Shown here piece after piece: positions 46,285 through 55,079 of a stretch of 64,000 nucleotides of DNA. The notes beneath the pieces are model-generated. The model was not told the DNA's origin, ran no database searches, and was given only the letters and a program-made list of their open reading frames with translations. Where the stretch lies: the NCBI GenBank assembly GCA_038145175.1, contig JAYQPE010000003.1, forward strand, positions 1-64,000. The letters run 5' to 3'. This DNA comes from ATZT02 sp038145175 (GTDB taxonomy: Bacteria > Actinomycetota > Actinomycetes > S36-B12 > UBA5976). Within the stretch, counting starts at the first letter, position 1, and each line of letters opens with the position of its first letter. The translations under genes and the position numbers were made by a program.

Positions 46285-47109
46285 TTAACTCCTAAATATT
46301 TTTTGATCTCTTCCAGGTTTCAACCTGTTCGAGATTATGAAGTAAACAAGCCCTCCAACTATAACAAGTAAACTTGTCCAGATATTAAATCTTAATCCTA
46401 AGAGTAGTCGCGATTCATCAATTCTAAAAGTTTCGACGAATAAACGACCTAAACTATATAATGATACATAAAGAGCAAAAACTCTGCCGTGACCTAATTT
46501 ATAAATTTTGTCGATGTATAAGAGACTAAATCCAATAATTACACTCCAGATTAATTCATACAAAAATGTGGGATGAAAAGTTGTAAACATTTCAAAACCT
46601 TGAGGTCTGTTTTTTTCAGCAATTTCTAGTCCCCAAAAAACATCGGTAGGTTTGCCAAATAATTCCTGATTGAAATAGTTTCCTAATCTTCCAATTGCCT
46701 GAGCAAAAATAATTCCTGGTGCAATCGCATCAGCAAATGCAGGAAGGTTTATTTTATAAATTCGACAACCAATCCAAGCACCAACACCCCCAAAAAATAT
46801 TGCTCCCCAAATTCCTAGTCCACCGTTCCAAATTTTCAGAGCATCTATTGGATTTTTTCCTTCACCAAAATATTTTTCAAAATCTGTTGCAACATGATAA
46901 ATGCGGCCTCCGATAATTCCGAAAGGAACAGCAAAAAGAGCTACATCACTAACTTGCCCAACTTTTCCGCCCCGGGCCACCCATCTTTTATTTCCTAACC
47001 AAATTGCAACAAAAATTCCAATAATAATAAAAAGTGAATATGCACGTAATGGTAAAGGTCCAAGATATAGAACTCCAGTACTTGGACTGGGAATACTTAA
47101 AGAAATCAA
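46285..47109 (-). CDS. lgt: Prolipoprotein diacylglyceryl transferase
   Basis: Membrane enzyme that attaches diacylglycerol to the lipobox cysteine of prelipoproteins, the step before LspA (also in this window, 62915-63451). Several membrane helices; signature GRLGNYFNQELFGKPTDVFW with the essential Arg/Asn/Glu, and YHVATDFEKYFG. 274 residues. It appears to start with TTG, 3 bp after the upstream gene. Location near trpA is common in Actinobacteria. Confidence 0.95.
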   Translation of the reverse strand: MISLSIPSPSTGVLYLGPLPLRAYSLFIIIGIFVAIWLGNKRWVARGGKVGQVSDVALFAVPFGIIGGRIYHVATDFEKYFGEGKNPIDALKIWNGGLGIWGAIFFGGVGAWIGCRIYKINLPAFADAIAPGIIFAQAIGRLGNYFNQELFGKPTDVFWGLEIAEKNRPQGFEMFTTFHPTFLYELIWSVIIGFSLLYIDKIYKLGHGRVFALYVSLYSLGRLFVETFRIDESRLLLGLRFNIWTSLLVIVGGLVYFIISNRLKPGRDQKIFRS

Positions 47110-47112
47110 AAT

Positions 47113-47907
47113 CTATTTCTTTGCAGCAACAACGGCTTCTGCAAATCCTGCTGGATCATAAATCGCCTTAGCGTCTAATGCTTTGTCATTTAAAAATATT
47201 GAAGGGGTACCTTGCACTCCTCTATCTTTTGCATGAAGTTCAGAATTTTGCGCCCAAGCTTTGTATTTATTACTTGTGTAACAAGTTTCAAATTCTGTGT
47301 AAGCTTCGTTTTCAATGCCAACTTTCTTTGCTAAATCTAAAAGTTGTTCATCTGAATATCCATCGCCCTCACGAGCAGGTTGCATGGCAAATATTCCAGA
47401 GTGATATTCAATTGTTTTACCTGCATCAACAGCACAACCCCATGCCATTGTTGCTCTCAAAGATGAAAGTTTTGATTCAGGAAAATTTCTATCTAGAAAA
47501 ATCATCGGATGAAGAGTTAAATTAATTTCACCTTTTTCAGCTGAAGCAAAAACATTTTTAGCATTAGTCACTTCAAACTGACCGCATGCAGGACATTGAA
47601 AATCTTCATAAAGTTCTGCCCTTGGAGCAGAAGGATCTTGTTTACCAACTGGAACTCCATAACCTTCACTTGCACTTACTCCTTTTGGAAGTGCAGCACT
47701 GGAATCATATTCAGTGATTGCCTCTGGCACCACAATGTCTGATTGAGATTGATTCTTGGCATAAAATCCAACACCGATAATTCCCACAACAAATGCTGCA
47801 ACAACTAAACCACCAATGATTTGAATAGTCCTTGCTTTTTTAGCGTCAGAGCCTGCATTTGCCCTTACTTGTGCAGCTTTATCTTTGATGTCATCAGGAT
47901 TTGCCAT
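47113..47907 (-). CDS. Membrane-anchored DsbA-like thioredoxin-fold protein
   Basis: 264 residues. An N-terminal charged cytoplasmic tail is followed by one membrane segment (about 28-49, IIGGLVVAAFVVGIIGVGFY), then an extracytoplasmic DsbA/DSBA-like thioredoxin domain. The redox motif CPAC is in YEDFQCPACGQFE (about residue 100), and the cis-Pro loop in RGVQGTPSIFLND near the end. Probably oxidises or isomerises disulfides in exported proteins. GGAG lies seven bases before the ATG. It sits between trpA and lgt. Confidence 0.88.
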   Translation of the reverse strand: MANPDDIKDKAAQVRANAGSDAKKARTIQIIGGLVVAAFVVGIIGVGFYAKNQSQSDIVVPEAITEYDSSAALPKGVSASEGYGVPVGKQDPSAPRAELYEDFQCPACGQFEVTNAKNVFASAEKGEINLTLHPMIFLDRNFPESKLSSLRATMAWGCAVDAGKTIEYHSGIFAMQPAREGDGYSDEQLLDLAKKVGIENEAYTEFETCYTSNKYKAWAQNSELHAKDRGVQGTPSIFLNDKALDAKAIYDPAGFAEAVVAAKK

Positions 47908-47968
47908 TTAATTTCTCCAAGCTTTTTCTTTTAATCTAGTAAATCAGATAAATCTTTGCATCTTTTGG

Positions 47969-48766
47969 CTAGTTCCTATGCATAGATCTAGCCAAATCTT
48001 TTGCCAATTGGCCTATTGCACCTACAGATTTTGAAAGATCTTTTGTCTGCAAGATTAATTTAATAAAGGCGCTGCCCACAATTACTCCATCTGCATATTT
48101 AGCCACTTGTTTAGCCTGTTCAGGAGTTGAAACACCTAATCCAACAGCCACGGGTAGATCTGTCACTTTTCTTAATCTAGTAACTAAAGTTTCTGCACTT
48201 TGTGAAATTTGATTTCTAGTTCCAGTTACTCCCATTAAACTTGCGGCATACACAAATCCAGTTACTTTAGAAGAAACAAGTTTTAATCTTTCTTCACTTG
48301 TTGATGGTGCTACGACAAATATTCGATCAACATGTTGTTTGTCTGTTTCATCAATCCATTCATCTGATTCATCTGGTGGTAAATCAGGAGTGATCACGCC
48401 ATTTCCACCAGAATTTTTAAATTCTTCAACATATTTATTGATACCCCATTTTTCAATTGGCGACCAATAAGACATTGTTAGAACAGGTTTATTATTTTCA
48501 GAAACTTTTTTTACCACATGCATTACTTCCTTGATTCCAGTTTTATGATTCAAAGCAATATCTACTGCTTCTTGTATAACTGGTCCATCCATTAGAGGAT
48601 CACTGTAGGGAACTCCAACTTCAATTACATCTACTCCATTTTTAAACATTTCATTAATTATTTGAATCGAACCATCAAGACTGGGAAATCCTGCAGGTAA
48701 ATAGGCAATTAATACGGCTCGATTTTCACTTTTAGCTTTTGTAAAAGTTTCTTTTAAACTTGTCAT
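47969..48766 (-). CDS. trpA: Tryptophan synthase alpha chain
   Basis: Releases indole from indole-3-glycerol phosphate. The catalytic Glu is in VIEVGVPYSDPLMDGPVIQ (about residue 48) and the Asp in the same motif; VFVVAPSTS and VGLGVSTPEQA contact phosphate. 265 residues. One base is shared with the trpB stop (TAATG). Confidence 0.95.
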   Translation of the reverse strand: MTSLKETFTKAKSENRAVLIAYLPAGFPSLDGSIQIINEMFKNGVDVIEVGVPYSDPLMDGPVIQEAVDIALNHKTGIKEVMHVVKKVSENNKPVLTMSYWSPIEKWGINKYVEEFKNSGGNGVITPDLPPDESDEWIDETDKQHVDRIFVVAPSTSEERLKLVSSKVTGFVYAASLMGVTGTRNQISQSAETLVTRLRKVTDLPVAVGLGVSTPEQAKQVAKYADGVIVGSAFIKLILQTKDLSKSVGAIGQLAKDLARSMHRN

Positions 48767-49977
48767 TAATTAAGCTTGAACCACTTTGCAGCTGTCTCGA
48801 CATCTTTATCGCCACGTCCACTGCAATTAACAATGATTACAGCATCTTCTCCTAATTCTTTTCCAAGTTTCATGGTTCCAGCTATAGCATGAGCAGTTTC
48901 TATTGCTGGAATTATTCCTTCTGTCTTAGACAATATTTCAAATGCTTGCATAGCTTCTGTATCGGTGATCGGATGATATTTTGCTCTATTTGTTTCTTTT
49001 AACCATGCATGTTCTGGACCAACCCCTGGATAATCTAAACCTGCAGAGATTGAATGACTTGGCAAAGTTTGACCATTTTCATCTTGCAAAACATATGATC
49101 TAGTTCCGTGCAATATGCCAATAGTTCCACCTGACAAAGTTGCTGCATGTCTTCCTGTTTCAATTCCATCTCCTGCGGCTTCATAACCATGAATTTGTAC
49201 TTGTGAATCCAAAATAAAGGGATGAAATAATCCAATCGCATTAGATCCACCACCAACACATGCAGTAACAGCAGTTGGAAGTTTCCCAATACGATCTAAT
49301 ATTTGTTGCTTAGCTTCTATTCCGATGATGCTGTGAAAATTTCTACCGATAGTTGGAAATGGATGTGGGCCAGCAACTGTGCCTAATAAGTAATGAGTTG
49401 AGTCAACATTGGTTACCCAATCTCTCATGGCTTCATTAATTGCATCTTTCAAAGTTTTAGTTCCAGTTTTTACAGGATTTACTTTTGCACCTAGTAGTTT
49501 CATTCTGGCCACATTTAAAGCTTGCCTTATTGTGTCTTCTTCACCCATATAAATTTCACATTCAAGTCCAAGTAAGGCGGCCGCGGTTGCTGTGGCAACT
49601 CCGTGTTGGCCTGCCCCAGTTTCGGCAATAATTCTTTTCTTACCCATTCTTTTAGTAAGAAGAGCTTGTCCAATCACATTATTTATTTTGTGAGAACCAG
49701 TGTGATTTAAATCTTCTCGTTTTAAAAATATTCGAGCATTACCTGCAAACTTAGAAAAGTTTTTAGCTTCACTTAAAGGACTTGGTCTTCCCACATAATT
49801 TTTCATTAAATCCATAAATTCTTCATTAAATTTAGGATCCGAAACTGCCTTTTCATATTCAGTTTCTAATTGATCAAGAGCGGTTATTAATGCTTCTGGA
49901 ACAAAACGTCCCCCAAACTGACCAAAATGACCAGTTTCGTTATCGATTTTTCTTAAATCATTTAAAAAAGTTGTCAC
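48766..49977 (-). CDS. trpB: Tryptophan synthase beta chain
   Basis: PLP enzyme joining indole and serine. PLP lysine in LNHTGSHKINNVIGQAL (about residue 100), GAGQHGVATATAAAL, ACVGGGSNAIGLFHPF and CSGRGDKDV. This is the standard TrpB1 type. 403 residues. Starts with GTG, 3 bp after trpC. Confidence 0.96.
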   Translation of the reverse strand: MTTFLNDLRKIDNETGHFGQFGGRFVPEALITALDQLETEYEKAVSDPKFNEEFMDLMKNYVGRPSPLSEAKNFSKFAGNARIFLKREDLNHTGSHKINNVIGQALLTKRMGKKRIIAETGAGQHGVATATAAALLGLECEIYMGEEDTIRQALNVARMKLLGAKVNPVKTGTKTLKDAINEAMRDWVTNVDSTHYLLGTVAGPHPFPTIGRNFHSIIGIEAKQQILDRIGKLPTAVTACVGGGSNAIGLFHPFILDSQVQIHGYEAAGDGIETGRHAATLSGGTIGILHGTRSYVLQDENGQTLPSHSISAGLDYPGVGPEHAWLKETNRAKYHPITDTEAMQAFEILSKTEGIIPAIETAHAIAGTMKLGKELGEDAVIIVNCSGRGDKDVETAAKWFKLN

Positions 49978-49980
49978 AAA

Positions 49981-50790
49981 TTACCGACCGTGATTGGTAG
50001 CAGGATGTGCACCTGCTGTAACTAAATCATGAACTGCATTTCTTGGATCTTTATTCAAAACTAAACTTTCACCAACCAATACCGCATGTGCTCCAGCATT
50101 GGCATAAGTAATTAAATCGTGTTTGTCTCTAACTCCAGATTCTGCTACCAAGACGCAGCCTTTTGGAACTTTTGGCGCAAGCCTTAAGAATGTATTCCTA
50201 TCAACTTCTAGAGTTTTTAAGTTTCTAGCATTTACCCCAATTAATTTGGCTCCCGCATCAACCGCTCTTTTTAATTCTTCCTCAGTATGAACTTCAATCA
50301 AAGGTGTAATGCCAATTGTGTGAGCTCTTTCAATCAAGGACACTAAAGCTTCTTGTTCAAGGGCTGCAACTATTAATAATGCAAGATCTGCACCATGTGC
50401 TCGGGCTTCCCATAGTTGATAACTTGAAAAAATAAAGTCTTTTCTTAAAACTGGAATTTCGACAGCTTTTCTAACTGCAATTAAATCCTCTAGTGAACCT
50501 TTAAATCTTCTTTCTTCCGTAAGAACACTGATGCAACTTGCTCCACCTAATTCATATTCTTTGGCCAATAACGCCGGATCTGAAATTTCTGAAAGATCAC
50601 CTTTGCTTGGTGAAGATCTCTTAACTTCAGCAATAACTGCGACGCCAGCTTGTTCAAAAATTGGATAAGGATCTATTGCTTTTGATTTTGTACTTACTAT
50701 TTCTTTTAGTGTTTCAAGTGAAGTTTTTTCTTGTCGTTTAATTAAGTCTTCTTTAACCCCAATAAGGATATCGTCTAAGACATTTGACAT
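49981..50790 (-). CDS. trpC: Indole-3-glycerol phosphate synthase
   Basis: Ring closure step of tryptophan synthesis. AVIAEVKRSSPSKGDLSE, LRKDFIFSSYQLWEARAHGAD (catalytic Lys), LIGVNARNLKTLEVD and LVAESGV are present. 269 residues; not fused to trpF. No trpF is seen in this operon (see hisA). Confidence 0.96.
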   Translation of the reverse strand: MSNVLDDILIGVKEDLIKRQEKTSLETLKEIVSTKSKAIDPYPIFEQAGVAVIAEVKRSSPSKGDLSEISDPALLAKEYELGGASCISVLTEERRFKGSLEDLIAVRKAVEIPVLRKDFIFSSYQLWEARAHGADLALLIVAALEQEALVSLIERAHTIGITPLIEVHTEEELKRAVDAGAKLIGVNARNLKTLEVDRNTFLRLAPKVPKGCVLVAESGVRDKHDLITYANAGAHAVLVGESLVLNKDPRNAVHDLVTAGAHPATNHGR

Positions 50791-50795
50791 AAAAT

Positions 50796-50990
50796 TTAAT
50801 TTCGACTCTTTGTTCTAACTTTTTCCCAGACAATCCACAAAATTGTACTAAAAACTGCAAGAGCAATACCTTGCCAAAACATATTCCAATTATTTTGAGT
50901 TAAGGCAAAAGTTGAAATAATAGATGCAGCTATCAATAAAAAAGTTCCAGTCCAAGCTGCTGGAGTTTGGCCGTGATTATCTTTTGACAC
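50796..50990 (-). CDS. HGxxPAAW-family small membrane protein
   Basis: 64 residues with the diagnostic NHGQTPAAWTG at positions 5-15, then two hydrophobic segments (about 16-31 and 36-54) and a basic end (EKVRTKSRN). This family is found in actinobacterial trp operons, between trpE and trpC, but its function is unknown. Spacing of 5 bp to trpC and 26 bp to trpE indicates co-transcription. A link to tryptophan uptake, sensing or membrane placement of the pathway would be speculation. Confidence 0.85.
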   Translation of the reverse strand: MSKDNHGQTPAAWTGTFLLIAASIISTFALTQNNWNMFWQGIALAVFSTILWIVWEKVRTKSRN

Positions 50991-51016
50991 TTTTTTTGCT
51001 CCTTACTTTTCTGTTT

Positions 51017-52543
51017 TCAGTCTAAAGTGTTGGAAATTGCGATTGCTTTGAGTACTACAGCAGCCTTGTTCTGGCATTCCAAATCCTCATTTTCAGGCGT
51101 TGAATCAGCCACTACTCCTGCTCCTGCTTGAACATATGCTTTTTTATCTTTAATTAAAGCGGTTCGAATTGTGATTGCCATATCCATGTTTCCGGCAAAG
51201 TCAAAATATCCAAGTGCGCCACCATAGATACCCCTTGTCACAGGTTCTAATTCATCAATAATTTCCATAGCCCTAACTTTCGGAGCTCCCGATAACGTTC
51301 CTGCAGGAAACGTTGCTTTTAAAGCATCTAGAACAGTTACTGATTCATTTAATTCTCCCGTTATTGTCGAAACCAAATGCATTACATGGGAATACTTTTC
51401 CACTTGCATAAATTGAGTAACTTCAATTGAACCTGGTTTACAAAATCTTCCTAAATCATTTCTACCTAAATCAACCAACATTAAATGTTCTGCTTTTTCT
51501 TTCTCATCATTCAATAATTCTTGGGCTAACTTTTCATCTTCTACTTCAGTTTTTGCCCTATGTCTAGTGCCTGCAATTGGATGAAGCAAAGCTTTTCTAT
51601 TTTTTATGCTTATCAATGCTTCAGGACTTGAACCTACTATTTCAAATTCGCTACTTTTTAAGTCTTTACTAGGAAAGTTTAGGTAATACATGTATGGACT
51701 TGGATTTGAATTTCGCAATATTCGATAAACGTCCAAACCATTTTTTAAGCAATCGATTTCAAATCTTTGGGATAAAACTATTTGAAAGGCATCCCCTTTT
51801 TCGATATATTCAATAGCTTTATCTACAGACTTCTGATAAACATCACTATTGGTTCTTCTTTCAAAATTTAATTCAGGTATTGTGCCAATGTTTAAAGAAT
51901 TTAAGGCTTTAGAAGAATCCAGTTTTTTTCGCATTTGTTCTATGCGATTTAGACAATCCGAATAAGCCTCTTCTACCCTTTCATCAGTTCCGTCATAATT
52001 AACAGCATTTGCAATAAGCCAAACTGTTCCATCAGAGTGATCTAACACTGCAAAATCTGTGGTTAAAAGAAAGAATAAATCCGGGACTTTTGTTTCATTA
52101 GGGTTTTGATTAGGTATTTTTTCAAATATTCGAACCATGTCATAACTTAAATAACCAACGAGGCCACCTGTTAAAGGTGGCAAAGATTCGAAAGCTTTTG
52201 TTTTAAGAAAATCCAAAGCTTGAGTTATAACCTCCCAAATTGGTTTGTCATTTAACAATCCTTTAGGTGTTTTTCCACTCCAATACCCTTTTCCATTTTC
52301 TTCACGCAAAACTGCAGCGCTTGAAACTCCAATAAATGAATATCTGGACCAGTTCTTACCATTTTCAGCTGATTCCAATAAAAATGTTGCTGGCTTATTT
52401 TCAGTAAGTGTTTGATAAAGACCTACTGGAGTGTATGTATCTGCCATTAATTGAATGGCCACAGGAATAACTCTTCGTGTTTTTGCTAATTCCTTAAAAT
52501 CTTCTAATTTTGGAAATATTGTCCCAATATTTTTTTCAATCAT
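51017..52543 (-). CDS. trpE: Anthranilate synthase component I
   Basis: Makes anthranilate from chorismate, with ammonia from a glutaminase partner (TrpG) not in this window. The tryptophan-feedback motif LLES is present in ATFLLESAENG (about residue 47), and the chorismate-binding core has AGTRHRAKT, DLGRNDLGRFCKPGSIEV, FPAGTLSGAPKVRAMEII and QAGAGVVADSTPENED. I start at the ATG at 52543 (MIEKNIGTIFPK, 508 residues), 8 bp inside the hisI end. The frame is open to 52615, but that extra part is only hisI read in another frame. Confidence 0.95.
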   Translation of the reverse strand: MIEKNIGTIFPKLEDFKELAKTRRVIPVAIQLMADTYTPVGLYQTLTENKPATFLLESAENGKNWSRYSFIGVSSAAVLREENGKGYWSGKTPKGLLNDKPIWEVITQALDFLKTKAFESLPPLTGGLVGYLSYDMVRIFEKIPNQNPNETKVPDLFFLLTTDFAVLDHSDGTVWLIANAVNYDGTDERVEEAYSDCLNRIEQMRKKLDSSKALNSLNIGTIPELNFERRTNSDVYQKSVDKAIEYIEKGDAFQIVLSQRFEIDCLKNGLDVYRILRNSNPSPYMYYLNFPSKDLKSSEFEIVGSSPEALISIKNRKALLHPIAGTRHRAKTEVEDEKLAQELLNDEKEKAEHLMLVDLGRNDLGRFCKPGSIEVTQFMQVEKYSHVMHLVSTITGELNESVTVLDALKATFPAGTLSGAPKVRAMEIIDELEPVTRGIYGGALGYFDFAGNMDMAITIRTALIKDKKAYVQAGAGVVADSTPENEDLECQNKAAVVLKAIAISNTLD

Positions 52544-52898
52544 TTTTTGACCAGATAAGAGTTTCATCAAAACAAGTGTGATCACCTGTGTGGCATGCAT
52601 TACCCTTTTGATCAACTTTTAATAAGATTGTATCTTTATCGCAATCAATTCTTAATTCAATTAATGTTTGAGTATTTCCTGATTCTTCGCCTTTAATCCA
52701 CAATTTATTTCTAGATCTAGAAAAGTATGTAACAGCACCTGTTGAAAGTGTTTTTTCAAAAGCATCTTTATTCATCCAAGCATGCATCAAAACTTTATTT
52801 GTTTTGAAATCTATGGCAATTGCAGGTATAAGACCTGAATCGTTTAGTTTAAGAGTTGACCAAGCGTTCTTTATTTCATCAATTGACAATAATTTCAT
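52536..52898 (-). CDS. hisI: Phosphoribosyl-AMP cyclohydrolase
   Basis: Third step of histidine synthesis. The family core is complete: TYFSRSRNKLWIKGEESGNT, RIDCDKDTILLKVDQKG and the metal-binding NACHTGDHTCF. 120 residues, without a fused HisE domain. It is divergent from the DinB-like gene (starts 65 bp apart) and heads the hisI-trpE-trpC-trpB-trpA transcript. Its own promoter is unclear: GAGAAT lies six bases before the ATG. Confidence 0.95.
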   Translation of the reverse strand: MKLLSIDEIKNAWSTLKLNDSGLIPAIAIDFKTNKVLMHAWMNKDAFEKTLSTGAVTYFSRSRNKLWIKGEESGNTQTLIELRIDCDKDTILLKVDQKGNACHTGDHTCFDETLIWSKND

Positions 52899-52928
52899 AG
52901 ATATATTCTCGCGTATTGCATATCCAAC

Positions 52929-52957
52929 TTGTCTGCATGGGTATAAAGACTTATTCT
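52929..52957 (+). promoter_or_regulatory. promoter of the DinB-like gene (leaderless)
   Basis: TTGTCT (52929-52934), a 17-bp spacer, TATTCT (52952-52957), then six bases (TTTAAT) and the ATG at 52964. Both hexamers and the spacing fit a sigma-70-type promoter, and the transcript would start at or next to the ATG. Confidence 0.6.
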
Positions 52958-52963
52958 TTTAAT

Positions 52964-53593
52964 ATGACCAATTTTGCAAAAACTGAAAGAAGTGGCATTT
53001 GCCAAACACTTCGTCAACTCGGTCCTGATCAACCAACACTTTGCCAAGGATGGACCACAAAAGATTTATTAGTGCATTTGATAGTTCGTGAGAATCGTCC
53101 AGATGCTGCTGTAGGTCTTTTTATACCATTTTTAAGTTCTTACACAGAATCAATCTCAAATAAATATAAAGAGAAAACATTTGAAGAATTAATTACACTG
53201 TTTGAAAATGGGCCTAGGTCACCGTCGCCTTTTTCTTTACCTAAAGTTGATGAAATAGCTAATACCTTTGAATTTTTAGTTCATCACGAAGATATTTTAA
53301 GAGGACAAAGTAATTACCAACCTAGAAAACTAACAGATGAGCAAGCGAAGTTTATTTGGTCAAGATTTACCAAATCTGCGATCTTTTTTATGCGTAAAGT
53401 CAAAACTGGTGTTGTCGCAATAACTGAACAAGGTACTTATACGCTAAAACGTGGTGATGATGTGGTAACAATTTCTGGAAACATTATTGATTTAGTTATG
53501 TTTGCCTTTGGAAGAAAAGACAAAACTGAAATTAATTTTGAAGGAAATCCCTCAGCTATCGAAAGACTTAAGAACTCAGATCTTAGTCTCTGA
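52964..53593 (+). CDS. TIGR03085-like DinB/mycothiol-type metal-binding protein
   Basis: A 209-residue protein resembling the actinobacterial TIGR03085 family. It has an N-terminal four-helix DinB/MDMPI-like domain with likely metal His in KDLLVHLIVRENRPDAA (about residue 35) and EFLVHHEDILRGQ (about 107). It then has a short C-terminal part ending in NIIDLVMFAFGRKDK, which resembles the sterol-carrier-like tail of mycothiol-dependent enzymes. Substrate unknown. I start at the ATG at 52964, six bases after a good -10, not at the upstream ATG at 52916, which precedes the promoter. It sits between hisF and hisI, its usual place, and overlaps the end of hisF by 11 bp tail to tail. Confidence 0.8.
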   Translation: MTNFAKTERSGICQTLRQLGPDQPTLCQGWTTKDLLVHLIVRENRPDAAVGLFIPFLSSYTESISNKYKEKTFEELITLFENGPRSPSPFSLPKVDEIANTFEFLVHHEDILRGQSNYQPRKLTDEQAKFIWSRFTKSAIFFMRKVKTGVVAITEQGTYTLKRGDDVVTISGNIIDLVMFAFGRKDKTEINFEGNPSAIERLKNSDLSL

Positions 53594-54353
53594 TCTCAAA
53601 GCCAGATTTCTTTAAACTTGATTTAACATCCTTAATTTGAATTTGTCCAAAATGAAAAACACTTGCAGCAAGCACAGCATCTGCCCCGCTATGTGCTGCT
53701 GACACAAAATCTTCAATTTTTCCTGCTCCGCCACTAGCAATAATTGGTACATTTGAAATTTGTTTAACTTTTTCAATTAATTCCAAATCAAATCCCTCTT
53801 TAGTCCCATCTTTATCCATAGAATTTAAAAGAATTTCGCCACAACCTCTATCGATTGATTCTTTTATCCAACTAAATGCATCAATTTGAGCAGATTTTGT
53901 TCCACCATGTGTTGTTACTTCAAAACCAGATTTAGCATGAATTTCGTTTGATCTTCTGGCATCAATCGAAATAACTAAGACTTGAGAACCAAATTGATCC
54001 GCTATTTCATTAATTAAATTTGGCTTATTAATTGCACTGGTATTTATTGAGACTTTGTCAGCACCTGCTCTTAAAAGTTGATCAACATCTTCAATGCTTC
54101 TTACCCCTCCTCCCACAGTCAAAGGTATAAAGACCTCTTCTGCTGTTTGGCGTACCACTTCTAGAATTGTTTTTTCATTATTTTTTGATGCAGAAATATC
54201 CAAAAAAGTTAATTCATCAGCGCCATTTTTTGAATACATTGATGCAAGTTCTACTGGATCTCCAGCATCTTTTAGATTTTGAAAATTAACACCTTTGACT
54301 ACTCTTTTATTTTCAACGTCTAAGCAAGGAATAATTCTTATGGCTAGAGTCAT
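53583..54353 (-). CDS. hisF: Imidazole glycerol phosphate synthase, cyclase subunit
   Basis: Uses ammonia from HisH to form imidazole glycerol phosphate and AICAR. The two catalytic aspartates are in RIIPCLDVENKRVVKG (about residue 11) and VISIDARR (about 130); VGGGVRS and ASGGAGK bind phosphate. 256 residues. Last gene of the hisD-led operon, 2 bp after hisA, with an 11-bp tail-to-tail overlap with the DinB-like gene. Confidence 0.96.
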   Translation of the reverse strand: MTLAIRIIPCLDVENKRVVKGVNFQNLKDAGDPVELASMYSKNGADELTFLDISASKNNEKTILEVVRQTAEEVFIPLTVGGGVRSIEDVDQLLRAGADKVSINTSAINKPNLINEIADQFGSQVLVISIDARRSNEIHAKSGFEVTTHGGTKSAQIDAFSWIKESIDRGCGEILLNSMDKDGTKEGFDLELIEKVKQISNVPIIASGGAGKIEDFVSAAHSGADAVLAASVFHFGQIQIKDVKSSLKKSGFEIRD

Positions 54354-54355
54354 TT

Positions 54356-55078
54356 TTAGCCTGCCACTTCTAAAGCCTGTTTCAAAGTAAATTTTTGCGA
54401 ATAGAGAGCTTTGCCAACTATGGCTCCTTCAACCCCATGATCAACTAATGTCTTTAATTTGACCAAATCCTCTAATTCAGAAATTCCACCAGAGGCGATT
54501 AGTGGTTTTTTAGTAACTTTAGAAATTTCAATAAGCAGATCTAAATTTGGTCCCATTAATGTTCCATCTTTTGTCACATCCGTGACTACATACCTTGCTG
54601 CATTATCTTCGTCTAATCTTTTGAGAGTTTCAAAAAGATCTCCACCATCTTTTGTCCAACCTCTTGCAGCAAGAGTTCTACCACGAACATCTAATCCAAT
54701 TGCAATTTTGTCTTCATGCAATTTGATTACTTTTTTAGTCCACTCAGGATTTTCTAAAGCAGCAGTTCCAAGATTAATTCTTTTCGCACCAGTTGAAAGT
54801 GCTCTATTTAGTGATTCATCATCCCTAATACCTCCTGAGAGTTCCACATTTATATCTAGTTTTTCAACAACTTCTTTTAATAATAAGTAATTACTTCCTT
54901 TTCCAAAGGCTGCATCTAAATCGACTAAATGTAACCATTGAGCACCTTGGTTTTGAAAATTTAAAGCTGCTTCAAGAGGTGATCCATAAACTGTTTCACT
55001 ACCTAATTCACCTTGCACTAATCGAACAGCTTGACCATTTGACACATCAACTGCGGGCAAGAGAATTAATTTACTCAT
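54356..55078 (-). CDS. hisA: Phosphoribosyl isomerase A (HisA, probably also TrpF)
   Basis: Isomerises ProFAR in histidine synthesis. The 240-residue barrel has LLPAVDVSNGQAVRLVQGE with catalytic Asp11, VELSGGIRDDESL, LDVRGRTLAARGWTKDGGDL and VTDVTKDGTLMGPNL. The RGWTKDGGDL loop, with its Arg and Trp, is the feature of actinobacterial PriA, which also accepts phosphoribosylanthranilate. No trpF accompanies the trp genes, so this enzyme probably serves both pathways; that is inference from motif and context. (Called priA in actinobacteria; unrelated to the primosomal gene at 22513.). Confidence 0.93.
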   Translation of the reverse strand: MSKLILLPAVDVSNGQAVRLVQGELGSETVYGSPLEAALNFQNQGAQWLHLVDLDAAFGKGSNYLLLKEVVEKLDINVELSGGIRDDESLNRALSTGAKRINLGTAALENPEWTKKVIKLHEDKIAIGLDVRGRTLAARGWTKDGGDLFETLKRLDEDNAARYVVTDVTKDGTLMGPNLDLLIEISKVTKKPLIASGGISELEDLVKLKTLVDHGVEGAIVGKALYSQKFTLKQALEVAG

Positions 55079-55079
55079 T

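Noticed and set aside
52544..52615. Longer trpE reading
   Set aside because: The 24 extra codons are hisI sequence in another frame; the ATG at 52543 matches the normal TrpE N-terminus.
54459..54890. 143-residue plus-strand frame inside hisA, and similar frames in carB (31282-31893), gltB and infC
   Set aside because: All are antisense shadows of well-conserved genes without promoter or ribosome-site support.
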